From NCBI RefSeq assembly GCF_008369935.1, contig NZ_VTUZ01000037.1, positions 37,418-101,417 of the forward strand: 64,000 bases of DNA, in the 5' to 3' direction. Positions 33,848 to 43,189 of this stretch are shown piece by piece. The translations under genes and the position numbers were made by a program. Within the stretch, counting starts at the first letter, position 1; each line of letters starts with the position of its first letter. The DNA comes from Paraburkholderia panacisoli (lineage in GTDB: Bacteria > Pseudomonadota > Gammaproteobacteria > Burkholderiales > Burkholderiaceae). A model generated the notes under the pieces. The model saw only the letters and a program-made list of their open reading frames with translations, ran no database searches and was not told where the DNA came from.

Positions 33848-35419
33848 TTACGAGCAGCGGCCGTAGTTGTCGTTGAACCTCACAATGTCGTCTTCGCCCA
33901 GATAGGCGCCTGACTGGATTTCAATGATTTCGAGCGGCACCTTGCCGGGATTTTCAAGCCGGTGGCGCGTGCCGAGCGGGATGTAGGTCGATTCGTTTTC
34001 GCTGAGCAGGAACTGCTCTTCGCCGCGCGTGACGAGCGCCGTGCCGCGCACCACCACCCAGTGTTCCGCGCGGTGGTGATGCAGTTGCAGCGACAACTTC
34101 GCGCCCGGCGTCACCACGATGCGCTTGACCTGGAACCGCTCGCCACGGTCGATGGAATCGTAGAAACCCCAAGGGCGGTGCACCTTGCGATGCGCGTCGG
34201 CCTCAGGCGCGTGCTCCGCCTTGATGCGCGCGACCAGCCCCTTCACGTCCTGCACGTGGGAGCGGTCGACCACCAGCACGGCGTCCGAGGTTTCCACCAC
34301 CACGACGTTGGTCGTGCCGACGCATGCAACCAGCCGCCCTTCCGAATGCGCGTAACTCGCCACCGCGCCTTCGAACGCGACCCGTCCGCGCCCGGCGTTG
34401 CCGTTGGCGTCCTTGTCCATCGCGGCCCAGACGGCATCCCATGAACCGAGGTCGGACCAGCCGGCATCCAGTCTGACGACGACACCCGCAGGCATTGACG
34501 CCGGTTCGCCGTCATGCGCGCCGTGCGTGCCGTCGATCGGGCCGGGCTCGGCGCCTTTGGTCAGACGCTCCATCACCGCGTAGTCGATCGAATTCGCCTG
34601 CACGCTGAGAAACGCCTCCGGCTGCGGACGGAACATCGCGCCGTCGGCGCTGCCGCCGGCGAATGCGCGTTCGCACGCCGCGTGCATGTCTGGATGCAGG
34701 CGCTTCAGCGTCTCGAGCCACACGCTCGCGCGAACGATGAAGATGCCGCTATTCCACCAGTACGTACCGGCCGCGACATACTGCGCGGCGATTTCTTGCA
34801 CTGGCTTCTCGACGAAGCTGTCGATTGCGTGACCGCCGTCGCCGAGTTCGGCGCCGATACGGATATAGCCGAAGCCCGTATCCGGTCGCGTGGGCGGCAC
34901 GCCCAGCGTCGCGATCGCACCGCGCTCCGCGTAGCGCGCGGCGCACTCCAGTGCGCCCTGCAAGACCTGCACGTCGGCGATCGAATGATCGGCCGGCATC
35001 ACGACCAGAATCGCGTCGCCGCCGTCCGCGCACGCGAGCGATGCCGCCAGCGTCAACGCCGGCGCCGTATCGCGGCGCGCCGGCTCCACCACGAGACGAG
35101 CCTCGACACCGTTTTCGTGAAGCTGGTCAGCAATCACGAAGCGATGTTCTTCACCGCACACGATAATCGGCGAGGCGTCCACGCGCCAGTCGCCCGGAAA
35201 GCCGTCCATGCGTCGCGCAGTGGCCTGCAGCAGCGAGTCAGAGCCGACCACGTCGATCAGTTGCTTCGGAAAGTTTTCGCGCGACACCGGCCACAGCCGC
35301 GTGCCGGAGCCGCCTGCGAGAATGACCGGGACGATGTGCGCGCAAGGCGCGCGGACCGCTCCGGCCGCCGCGTCGCCCGGTCCAGGCAACGCGGCGCTTT
35401 CAGCTCCCTCATTCGACAT
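33848..35419 (-). CDS. manC: Mannose-1-phosphate guanylyltransferase / mannose-6-phosphate isomerase
   Basis: Bifunctional enzyme of about 523 residues supplying GDP-mannose. The N-terminal transferase domain has VILAGGSGTRLWPVSRENFP with FPKQL, and FVEKP. The C-terminal cupin isomerase domain has HRPWGFYDSIDRGERFQVKR and LSLQLHHHRAEHWVVVRGTA. ATG at 35419. First gene of the manC-wcaJ-wza-wzc-gmd operon, feeding Gmd directly. About 90 bases separate it from the AraC-family gene, with a small hairpin at 35483-35498. Confidence 0.95.
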   Translation of the reverse strand: MSNEGAESAALPGPGDAAAGAVRAPCAHIVPVILAGGSGTRLWPVSRENFPKQLIDVVGSDSLLQATARRMDGFPGDWRVDASPIIVCGEEHRFVIADQLHENGVEARLVVEPARRDTAPALTLAASLACADGGDAILVVMPADHSIADVQVLQGALECAARYAERGAIATLGVPPTRPDTGFGYIRIGAELGDGGHAIDSFVEKPVQEIAAQYVAAGTYWWNSGIFIVRASVWLETLKRLHPDMHAACERAFAGGSADGAMFRPQPEAFLSVQANSIDYAVMERLTKGAEPGPIDGTHGAHDGEPASMPAGVVVRLDAGWSDLGSWDAVWAAMDKDANGNAGRGRVAFEGAVASYAHSEGRLVACVGTTNVVVVETSDAVLVVDRSHVQDVKGLVARIKAEHAPEADAHRKVHRPWGFYDSIDRGERFQVKRIVVTPGAKLSLQLHHHRAEHWVVVRGTALVTRGEEQFLLSENESTYIPLGTRHRLENPGKVPLEIIEIQSGAYLGEDDIVRFNDNYGRCS

Positions 35420-35482
35420 ATTCGGATTCCTTATGATCACCAAAGGTCCAGCGATTTACTTGCCCCACAACGTGTTGCTCGC

Positions 35483-35498
35483 CCGGCCGTCAGGCCGG
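35483..35498. terminator. GC-rich hairpin between the AraC-type regulator and manC
   Basis: Perfect 6-base-pair stem CCGGCC/GGCCGG with a 4-base loop. No T run follows, so a terminator or mRNA-stabilising role is only a guess. Confidence 0.25.
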
Positions 35499-35509
35499 CT
35501 CCGTTCGCG

Positions 35510-36493
35510 CTACTCGCCGACCATGCGGCGGCTTTGAATTCTGAATTCGGTGGGAGAAATTCTCATCCGCTTGCGGAACACCTTCGCAAGGCGGTCACCG
35601 TTGCCCATGCCGGTGCGCCGGGCAATCTTGTCGACCGGCAATTCCGATTCGATCAACAGGCTGCACGTCACCGCGAGGCGTTCGTGCAGCAGAAAGCTCG
35701 ACGGCGTGATGCCCATTTCCATCTTGAAGCGGCGTAGAAAGTTGCGCTCGCTCATCGCGGCGAACTGCGCGGCGTCGGCGATCGAAATCGCCTGCTGGCA
35801 ATTCGCCTGCAGCCAGCGGGCAGCCGCGCGCACTTTATCGCCAGGGCTCAGACCACCGTCTTCGCCCAGGAGCGGCGCGAGGTTCGAGCACGAATCGGCG
35901 AGCAGGCGTTCGGCCACCGTGCGCGCGGTGGCGCCGCCAAGGTCGCGCTTGATCATCGCCAGCGCGCTTCGCATCGATTCGTGACGGTCGCCCGCATCGG
36001 CGGCCGATTCAGGCGCTCGCGCGCCGTTCGTCTGCTGGGTGGAATCGCCGCCTTCCTTGCGCTCGGGTGCGTAAGCCACGTCCAGCAGCGCACGCCCCTC
36101 CGCGATCGGCCGGATCATGCCGGTGTTGTGCCGGACACAGCGCAGCCATGCGATCAGCCGCTCGTCGTCAGCGGCCGCGAGGGCACCCTTGCCGCCCGCC
36201 AGGTACAACGCATCGAAGCCGCTGGAGTGCCGCGCGTCAAGCCCATCCGTCCATACCCGCAGTGCGGACGACGACGTCACCATGCCGCCATCGGCCGAGA
36301 GAAAGGAAACCTCGTACAACCAGGCGCCCGAGCCGGACGTAGCCAGTTCATTCGCTGCCTGGAAGACCTCGGCAACAACGCCTGCGCCTTGCAGCGAGCA
36401 GTCGTTGAACAACAATATCGCGATGCGACGCACACCCTTGTTCGGAGCATGCGCCCAGCCCAGCATTGCAGACTCGAGACTCGCGCAGGTCAT
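35510..36493 (-). CDS. GlxA-type transcriptional regulator (DJ-1/PfpI domain plus AraC HTH)
   Basis: About 327 residues. The N-terminal DJ-1/PfpI-like domain (VRRIAILLFNDCSLQGAGVV to ALYLAGGKGALA) precedes a C-terminal AraC-type double helix-turn-helix (ISIADAAQFAAMSERNFLRR then LPVDKIARRTGMGNGDRL and KRMRISPTEFR). The ATG at 36493 is chosen for AAAGGATG just upstream. It lies immediately upstream of the manC operon on the same strand and probably controls it. The low-complexity spacer near residues 145-180 (ERKEGGDSTQQTNGARAPES) is unusual. Confidence 0.88.
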   Translation of the reverse strand: MTCASLESAMLGWAHAPNKGVRRIAILLFNDCSLQGAGVVAEVFQAANELATSGSGAWLYEVSFLSADGGMVTSSSALRVWTDGLDARHSSGFDALYLAGGKGALAAADDERLIAWLRCVRHNTGMIRPIAEGRALLDVAYAPERKEGGDSTQQTNGARAPESAADAGDRHESMRSALAMIKRDLGGATARTVAERLLADSCSNLAPLLGEDGGLSPGDKVRAAARWLQANCQQAISIADAAQFAAMSERNFLRRFKMEMGITPSSFLLHERLAVTCSLLIESELPVDKIARRTGMGNGDRLAKVFRKRMRISPTEFRIQSRRMVGE

Positions 36494-37289
36494 AGTCATC
36501 CTTTCAGCAGAAACGGAGTAACAAGTCACTTTTTACCGCCACAATAAGGTCGGCTCTGTTCGGTGCATCATAGTGACGGGCACATTCAGCATTTAGCCGC
36601 CATGTCCGAAAAGCGCAGACAGGCCGGTGTCTCGGTGACATGGCCGGATGGCGCAATTCGGGATCCCGCAACTGCGCTGCTTCGCAATTAATCAGGCCGC
36701 GATTCGCTATGAATGAATCGGCATTTTGCGAATCTTAATGCAAACAAAACGGGGATTGCGTACGGCAGCGCACACTACGCGACTACTCGAAAATGGCGCA
36801 CTTACAATTTGACTCGACTCCTGTCAGGTCCGTAATAAGTGATTTTTTGCCACGAGGCCGCCGCCTTGAGTGTAGACGTCCTCCCCCGCCAGCACTTACA
36901 GAGCGTCGATGCGGGCGGGTTTCTTCTGAAGATTTATATGGCCGGCACGATTAAAAAAGGCATCCAGTATAGTCACTTTGAAAGCCGACAATGTTATTTA
37001 ATTGGTGGTAGTTGGCTAAGCAGAATAGAAAACTGGAGATTAATGTTGCAGATCTGAAACACGGAAATAAGACAGCTTTAGATCGGCCGGCAATAGACAC
37101 GCCAAGAATCGAATGTGTCAGGTCAGGTCCGGTTCGATTCCGCCATTTAATTGCGGAAAAGCACTATGCGATTTATGCAACAGTTTGCTGGCAGAAGCAC
37201 GAAGGCCGTATTGACCTGGCGAATTAGAACGCTGCGCAGCATTTCGCCTGTAAAACCCTGGTCAGCACATACAAGTTTCACCGTCGGGC
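36494..37289. other. Long non-coding region at the edge of the exopolysaccharide operon
   Basis: About 800 bases, AT-richer than the operon beside it. It should carry the promoter of the AraC-type gene at its left end. Short open frames (for example 36839-37057) have no recognisable product. Base composition changes here, marking the start of the mosaic region. Confidence 0.5.
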
Positions 37290-37460
37290 CAGTTACACGT
37301 GCTGAACATGACGCGCGAGCTCGGCCACCTGCGCGCGCTCCTGCTCGTTGGCCGGCGTAATGCGCACCGCGAGCAGCATGCCCAGCGAGTCGACAGCCAT
37401 ATGAATCATGCTGCCCCGCTTGCGCTCATAACCGTCGTAACCTGCCCGCGGCCCCATTCG
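37290..37460 (-). pseudogene. IS5-family transposase fragment
   Basis: The minus strand encodes GPRAGYDGYERKRGSMIHMA, then VDSLGMLLAVRITPANEQER. This is nearly identical in pattern to residues of the IS5 element at 43190-44043 (GPRAGYDGYKRKRGSKVHMA). Only about 55 residues remain; both ends of the element are missing. Confidence 0.8.
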
Positions 37461-37746
37461 GCGACGTGGTGCAAACGTTCGTCGCTGGAAGACGCATGCC
37501 GAGAACAAGACGGGGAAGTTATATCGACCATGGATGCCGCCACGTAAGCCAACCCGACTACGGCGCAGGTCGGCCTCAGAGCACTGACCGGACAAAGTAT
37601 GTGTTGCTCCGCACGGTCGTCGCAAGTGCGCGCGGCGGAAAATGGCGCGCTAGCGGCGCAATCTGACAGCCTTAGCGCTTGTTGGCGCACATAAGATCTG
37701 GCCGGAGACGAGTTAGCATCCTTAACAATACGTTGGAGCCGCGCCT

Positions 37747-37905
37747 ATGAACAGCCTTGCATGGCTAATGATGATCCTCGCCTCGATGGTCGGAGCGGTC
37801 CTCTTTGCGACGATCGGCGCAATACTGTTCGCGCTGCTGCTTGCAAACGTGTCGAATCAGCTCACCCGGAACGACGGGCATTATCGGGACTATTGGAACT
37901 ATTAG
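37747..37905 (+). CDS. Small membrane protein, 52 residues
   Basis: ATG at 37747 with GGAG 9 bases upstream, TAG at 37903. The product has one long hydrophobic span (MMILASMVGAVLF and IGAILFALLLANV) and a short polar tail rich in Asp, Tyr and Asn (DGHYRDYWNY). No family recognised. It stands intact among decayed genes, which is a weak sign of either recent origin or retained function. Confidence 0.4.
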   Translation: MNSLAWLMMILASMVGAVLFATIGAILFALLLANVSNQLTRNDGHYRDYWNY

Positions 37906-37957
37906 TGCGCCGACGGACACCGCGCATCGCACTGCCGCCCGACCTGCGGGAGATTCA

Positions 37958-38239
37958 ATGCTGACTCAAATCGATTTTCTAGAAGTGGTCCGTCTGACAC
38001 CCCTGGTCTCGATCGATCTGATCGTTAGCGATGCCGAAAGGCGCGTCCTGGTCGGCCGCTGCCGCAACCGCCCCGCGCGCGGTACATGGGTCGTTCCTGG
38101 CGGCCGCGTTCTCAAGGACTAGACACTCGACGCGGCGTTCGCGCGCATTGCCGAGGCCGAATTGGGCATCGCGAATCTGGCGCGCTCAACCGCGCGCTTT
38201 GAAGGCGTGTTCGAACATCACTACGGTGGCCTGGCATGA
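37958..38239 (+). pseudogene. GDP-mannose mannosyl hydrolase (gmm, NUDIX) pseudogene
   Basis: The frame from ATG 37958 reads MLTQIDFLEVVRLTPLVSID, then RNRPARGTWVVPGGRVLKD, a TAG at 38120, and TLDAAFARIAEAELGI with FEGVFEHHY. Gmm normally has PGGRVxKDET; the Glu codon is now TAG. After HHY the similarity ends and a TGA follows at 38237. It lacks the C-terminal part. Gmm belongs with gmd/manC gene sets, so it is probably a relic of an older GDP-mannose locus. Confidence 0.8.
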
Positions 38240-38459
38240 AGAAGCCGTAAAGGTTATCTGGATGACGCCGCAGGACGTTAAGGCCAGATATTCGTGCGCG
38301 AGCTTTGTCGGTTGAAACCGGGTGGTATTCAACATTAAGGGAAACGACTACAGGCTGGTCGTAGCGATCGCCTACCTCCTCGGAGTCGTCTACATCAAGT
38401 TCGTCGGAGCGCATGGTGAGTACGACAGGATTGATGCTGAAACCGTAGAACTGGAGTAA
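38240..38459 (+). pseudogene. HigB-type toxin (mRNA interferase) pseudogene
   Basis: The strand reads EEAVKVIWMTPQDVKARYSC, ASFVG, a TGA, then NRVVFNIKGNDYRLVVAIAY and LGVVYIKFVGAHGEYDRIDA, ending in TAA just before the HigA-like ATG. This is the C-terminal two thirds of HigB with an in-frame stop. The N-terminus is missing where it joins the gmm relic. Confidence 0.8.
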
Positions 38460-38464
38460 CCGAG

Positions 38465-38830
38465 ATGGAAATCCGTCCAATTCACAACGAACACGATTAC
38501 AAGGAAGCCTTGCAGATAGTATCTGGCCTGGTCGACGCCGACCCAGCTCTCCGCTCTCCGCTCTCCGGAAGGAGACCATATTGAGGTGTTGGCTACCTTG
38601 GTGGAGCGTTATGAAGCTGAGCATTTTCCGCTCGATCTTCCCGACCCCATTGAGGCCATCAAGTTCCGCATGGAGCAGGCCGGACTGTCAGCCAGTGACA
38701 TGCAGCCGTATCTCGGCGACCTGAATTGAGTCTACGAAGTGCTCAATCGGAAACGCGGACTAAGCCTTGCCATGATTCGTCGTCTGAATCACGGGTTGAA
38801 GATTCCCGCTGAAGTACTGAAGTACTCATC
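38465..38830 (+). pseudogene. HigA-type antitoxin pseudogene
   Basis: Starts MEIRPIHNEHDYKEALQIVS and keeps VDADPALRS. A frameshift follows, and the other frame continues HIEVLATLVERYEAEHFPLD, DPIEAIKFRMEQAGLSASDM and YLGDLN, a TGA in place of Arg, then VYEVLNRKRGLSLAMIRRLN and IPAEVL, the HTH. One frameshift plus one nonsense codon. Immediately downstream of the higB relic, the normal higBA order. Confidence 0.8.
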
Positions 38831-38905
38831 GGCTAGGAAAAGCAACGCGACGGACTCGATAATGTGCAAGCAGATTACTTCGGCCGGTGTGCAAACAGAT
38901 CGTGG

Positions 38906-39215
38906 AATGTGGTGCTGTTGATGCCGCTTGTCGATGCGATTGCACCGATTCGCGGTGTACGTGGGCGACCGCCTCAGAAGCCCAAAGTTATTTACGCCGA
39001 TCGTGGCTACGACTCCGAACCACATCGCCGGAAACGTCGCAAACGTCGCATCAAGCCGGTCATCGCAAAGCGCCAGATCGGGCACGGCAGTGGTCTCGGC
39101 AAATTTCGCTGGGTGGTCGAGCGTCCTCACGCATGGCTCCCCAACTTTCGTCGTCTTCACATTCGCTTTGAACGTCGCGCCGACATTCACGAAGCAGTCC
39201 TCAAACTCGGTTGCT
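38906..39215 (+). pseudogene. IS5-family transposase C-terminal fragment (different subgroup)
   Basis: Reads VIYADRGYDSEPHRRKRRKR and GLGKFRWVVERPHAWLPNFR, with a final Glu-region of a DDE transposase (RWVVER). It lacks the N-terminal half and differs from the IS5 copy at 43.2 kb. Confidence 0.75.
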
Positions 39216-40172
39216 CCCTCTCTGCTGGAACATCCTCAGGCGTACGCAGCAGTCTTTTTGAAAAGGTCTTTTACAAAGAGAAATTACCCGGCCGCATCGA
39301 CCGGCTTCTCTCCGATGATTGATCGCTTCCGCCCTTCGATTACATCAGATGATTAATAGCCCGCGACGAGTGAGTTCTTCCGGAATATCTGGTTTCTCCC
39401 ATTCCGAAGTTCGTCTGTATCCGCCGACGTGCCTTTCGGAGTCGCCGATTGTTGCGCGCAGCTGTCGCGCGCTGGGCAGCGAAGGCTTGCTGCCTGACTT
39501 TTTACGCCGGCATCTCCGCCTTAAGGTCGCGTGCGTCTGATGTCGCAGGACCGGGTTCGCCCCGGCGAAAACGCACCAATTATCCGAGCATAAGCGAAAA
39601 ATCGCCCTCGAACGGTGCATCGCCGACTGGCTCGCTACCGCACTTGAAATCACTCCGCAAAACGCGATTTTTTTCTTGGGGGTCGAATTCTGAATAACTG
39701 TAATCATCCAATCCTCTTATCATCACGAGAAAGTAGGGATCTTGGCGACACACCAATTTATTAGAAAAATTATTACTATTTGTCCGAAAAGTACTATTTC
39801 CTGGAGGATTTGGAAAGTACTTCGGGTAGGATCTACCCCGTTCACGAAGGGATACGAAAGAAATTGCGTGCTGCTGCAGCGATGGACATTCGTCTGGTGA
39901 AACGTTTGCGCATCCGGTGACGAGAGGTCCGAGCAGCAATCAATGTCGTGGTCACGTCGTCTCCCAACTTTTTAAGGCAGTAGGACGGGCGAATCGCTCG
40001 CGGCAGCGATCGACGACGCTCGTCTGCTGGATTGCCGCACGTAGTCGAGCCTGCCGTCGCTCGTTTAATCAGCATTTAAGCTGCGTCCGGGATTCAGAAG
40101 AAGATCTTTTTACATAATTAGCATAACGAAGTAAACCGGGTTATCCATAAAACTTATTTATTTTAAAGATTA
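39216..40172. other. Intergenic region, AT-richer, no supported gene
   Basis: Contains a minus-strand open frame 39580-39939 (119 residues, PNPPGNSTFRTNSNNFSNKL) and another at 39345-39707, neither with a recognisable domain or ribosome binding site. The last 100 bases are AT-rich and should hold the promoter of the lipoprotein gene at 40173. Confidence 0.4.
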
Positions 40173-41111
40173 ATGTTTCCGAACCACAACCAAGTTGAAA
40201 ACACCGTAGTCGACCCCCGAATCGCAGTCCGTCGTAAATTGCTGGCCTCGCTCATCGCAGGCGGCGGTGCTCTAGTTCTCGCCGCGTGCGGCGGTGGCGG
40301 CAGCGATTCGTCCGTGCCCGATGCAGTTGCCAATCGCAGCAGAAGGGGTGGGAGCGGCGCCAGCTCGGCTTCCCCCGCTTCTTCCGCCAGCACCGCCGCC
40401 AACACGTCTGCCGGCTCGAGTGCGCCGCTGCAAAGTACAATCGGCGCTGCGGTTCAGCAGATGCAGATGGCTCATCAGGCCAAGCCAAACGGCGTTCCAG
40501 ACGGGGTTGCCTGGGCCATGGCTCCTGTCCTTGAGTATCCGACGCCACCGTCCAACTTCACGGCGATGACCGGCTGGGGCGAGATTCAGTGTGCGGTAGG
40601 GGCAGCAAACACAGCGACGGCAGCTACGGTTGAAATGCGCAATTTCAGGACCTATGCCATGGACTCGTCCGGCCAGTTGACTTTGGTGCAGAATCAGGGC
40701 TCGCTAGATGGCGCACTGATGCTCCCGACTTTCGCGGACAACACAACCTTTCCCACGCAGCTGACAAACTCGGGCGGGATCACTACGACTACCCTCGATC
40801 CGACCAAGGCATTCCATTTTTATCCCGATAGATCGACCATTCCGGCGGGGACGCAACGCCTTGTCGTTACAATGGAAGCCAAAATCAGCGCTCCGGCCGG
40901 CGTGACAAATCCCAGTATCGATAACAGTTATATACTCATGCTAGGCGCCGACTGGTGGGAGTCTATGACCGCACAGTGGAACTATTTGACAACCAACTTT
41001 CTCTGTGGCAGTGGGCGCTTCGTTTATCTGACGACATCCTGGCAGGCTTTTACGTTCACCTCGATCCAAAATCCATCCGCATCGGTGGCAGCAACGCCTT
41101 TCGTCTGTTAA
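40173..41111 (+). CDS. Secreted lipoprotein of an uncharacterised family (paralogue of 58301-59095)
   Basis: 312 residues. An N-terminal RRKLLASLIAGGGALVLAAC signal with lipobox LAAC is followed by CGGGGSDSS and a Ser/Ala linker. The conserved body has HQAKPNGVPDGVAW, NFTAMTGWGEIQC, VEMRNFRTYAMDSSGQLTLV, DGALMLPTFADN, DPTKAFHFYPD, LVVTMEAKIS, LMLGADWWES and CGSGRFVYLTTSWQAFTFTS, ending in Cys. The same order of blocks is found in the protein at 58.3 kb. A beta-rich carbohydrate-active or -binding fold is possible because both lie in polysaccharide loci, but no catalytic motif is known to me. Confidence 0.7.
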   Translation: MFPNHNQVENTVVDPRIAVRRKLLASLIAGGGALVLAACGGGGSDSSVPDAVANRSRRGGSGASSASPASSASTAANTSAGSSAPLQSTIGAAVQQMQMAHQAKPNGVPDGVAWAMAPVLEYPTPPSNFTAMTGWGEIQCAVGAANTATAATVEMRNFRTYAMDSSGQLTLVQNQGSLDGALMLPTFADNTTFPTQLTNSGGITTTTLDPTKAFHFYPDRSTIPAGTQRLVVTMEAKISAPAGVTNPSIDNSYILMLGADWWESMTAQWNYLTTNFLCGSGRFVYLTTSWQAFTFTSIQNPSASVAATPFVC

Positions 41112-41164
41112 TTTAGATCTGCATCAGGAAATCGCCTGTGATCAGTGCGTGTGTGGTTGCGGGT

Positions 41165-41590
41165 TAGGTCATTCGCGCGATGTCCCACACGAATGCGGCC
41201 AGCTCCCGGGCGATGGCGATCACGGCAACGTTGGGATGCTTGCCACGGGCGACCAGTCTGCATACCGCTTGCACAGCCGCAGCTGTGCGTCCCACGCGCG
41301 GTCGATGATCGCCTTGGGCAGTCCATCATGGCATTGCTGGATGGCGGGGCTGACCTTGGCGGGGTGACGGTACGACCATGCTGCTTCAACCAGCAGGCGA
41401 CGCGCATGGCTGTTGCCGACCTTTGTGATACTACCCAGCCTGCGCCTCTGGCCGGAGGAATGTTCGGATGGCGTAAGACCAAGCCAGGCAGTCAGCTGCC
41501 GCGGGTGATCGGAAGCGTGACAGATCACCGAGCCCGGCAAGCATGCCGATCAAGGTGGTGAACTGAATACCCCGCAACGTCTGAAGCGTT
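41165..41590 (-). pseudogene. IS110-family transposase fragment A, frameshifted
   Basis: Across three frames the minus strand gives LTAWLGLTPSEHSSGQRRRL, ITKVGNSHARRLLVEAAWSY, then (shifted) LVARGKHPNVAVIAIARELA and FVWDIARMT-stop at 41165. This is the C-terminal transposase_20 half of IS110-type enzymes with at least two frameshifts. Confidence 0.8.
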
Positions 41591-41612
41591 TGGACTGACG
41601 CCCTTCTAAAGG

Positions 41613-41860
41613 TCAAGTAGCAATTTGAACCTGCGCGATCTGGCGGTTTCTCTGCCGAATGAGGCAGTAGATCTCCCGGGCGATATAGCGCTTGAGACAA
41701 CGAATCGCTTCACCCTTGGAGTGTCCCTCGCTGACGCGTTTGGCGACATACGCCTTTGTACGAGCGTCAGTTCGTAGTCGACCGATGGCAATGATGTGCA
41801 GTGCACTATTGGCAGCGCGGTCGCCGCCGCAATTCAGCCGTTGCCGCGTTACCTTTCCCG
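41613..41860 (-). pseudogene. IS110-family transposase fragment B
   Basis: Encodes RLNCGGDRAANSALHIIAIG, RLRTDARTKAYVAKRVSEGH and EAIRCLKRYIAREIYCLI, the extreme C-terminus of a second IS110 subgroup. It directly abuts fragment A and the oppositely oriented fragment C. Confidence 0.75.
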
Positions 41861-41889
41861 AAGACAAGTGCGCTGCCATGACGGAGCGC

Positions 41890-42419
41890 CGTTACCGCAC
41901 GAGCTGCGTGAGCGGTTAATGCGCGAGTGCGAACGGCTCGCACTCGTCGAACAACAACTTGCGGCGCTGGAGAAGATGCGACAGGCAAACGTACCAGCAC
42001 CCGCGCGCCAGCGTTGCGATGCGCTGGCGCGCCTGCAGGGGATTGGCGAAGTAGGCGCCTCGCGCCTTGCCCTCGAGCTATTCTGGCGAGAGTTCGACAA
42101 CCGCCGCGAAGTCGGTGCGTGCATCGGGCTCGTGCCACAGCCCTACGACAGTGGCGAAAGCCAGGTCGACCAGGGGATCAGCAAACAGGGAAACCGGCGG
42201 GTGCGCGCGCTGCTGATCGAGATGGCGTGGACCTGGCTTCGCTACCAGCCCGGCAGCGCATTGGCGAAATGGTTTAACCACCGCACACAAGGTACGGGAC
42301 CGAACCGACGCGCGCGACGCATCGCAATCGTCGCGGTCGCGCGACGTCTTGCCATTGCGCTGTGGCGCTATCTGAAAGACGGCGTCATCCCTGACGGCGC
42401 ACAGCTTAAGTCCACATAA
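41890..42419 (+). pseudogene. IS110-family transposase fragment C, C-terminal half
   Basis: Plus-strand frame reading HELRERLMRECERLALVEQQ, LQGIGEVGASRLALELFWRE, GLVPQPYDSGESQVDQGISK and RRVRALLIEMAWTWLRYQPG to TAA. It is open to the end but lacks the N-terminal RuvC-like DEDD domain, so it cannot transpose alone. Confidence 0.8.
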
Positions 42420-43185
42420 GCCCCTAAAGTTCGGCAGAAAGGAGATAAAGGTTTGGCCAGGCAGTGACGTAGCAAACATGGTTGAAGTGAACATGCCCGT
42501 GGTCACACTGGGTTGCTGAAGCAACCGAATACTTTCAGATGGGGCATGTTCCCGGGCGAATGATTCCGGCGTAACGCGCATGCAGGATAAGGCTGGTGAT
42601 ACGCCAGCGGATAGAAGGCGGTGAGGATGCTGGTTCTTCTCACGAGCGCAAGGGCGGCTTCAGACCAAACACAGGTCAGACAGGTTATGGAAATTTCGGG
42701 AAAAGGGATCTTGACAGAAGTCTGCTCATAGAAGTGTGATCCACCGTCGAGATGTACTGCTACGTCGCCCTCAGGAAGCTCGAACAACATGTCTTTAGAG
42801 AAACTGAAAAAACCGATCCCCGCATTGACACGGGAAGTCATATCAGTATCTAGCGATTGCATTCATAGCGCCTATACAACGTAGTAGTACTAACTTAGCA
42901 TGGAAAGAGAAATAACTTATGGCTGTGATGTTAGCTTAACTTACCCAAAAACGTTGGGCGTCGATGAGGTCGAAAAAGCGACCAGTCGTGCCGTTTTCCG
43001 GCAGGAAGCAATACTAGTGCATCACCACCACAAAGGTATGAGTGGCTTTAAGTGTGACGAATCCTTCGCTACGGAATTTCAAACGGCGCCTAAAAATAGC
43101 CGGCGACAAATTTGCCCGTATGTGCGGAAGCGCACATACAAGCATCAACCTTTTGCCTCGCTCGGCGAGTCGTTCGCTTTTACTT
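42420..43185. other. Intergenic region left of the IS5 copy, possible gene remnant
   Basis: A minus-strand frame at 42503-42862 starts MQSLDTDMTSRVNAGIGFFS and has a protein-like first half (ELPEGDVAVHLDGGSHFYEQ), then loses character. It may be a truncated unknown gene. Nothing else supported. Confidence 0.3.
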
Positions 43186-43189
43186 CTAG

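Noticed and set aside
38112..38624. Minus-strand 170-residue frame over the higBA relic
   Set aside because: The opposite strand gives clear HigB and HigA blocks; this frame has none.
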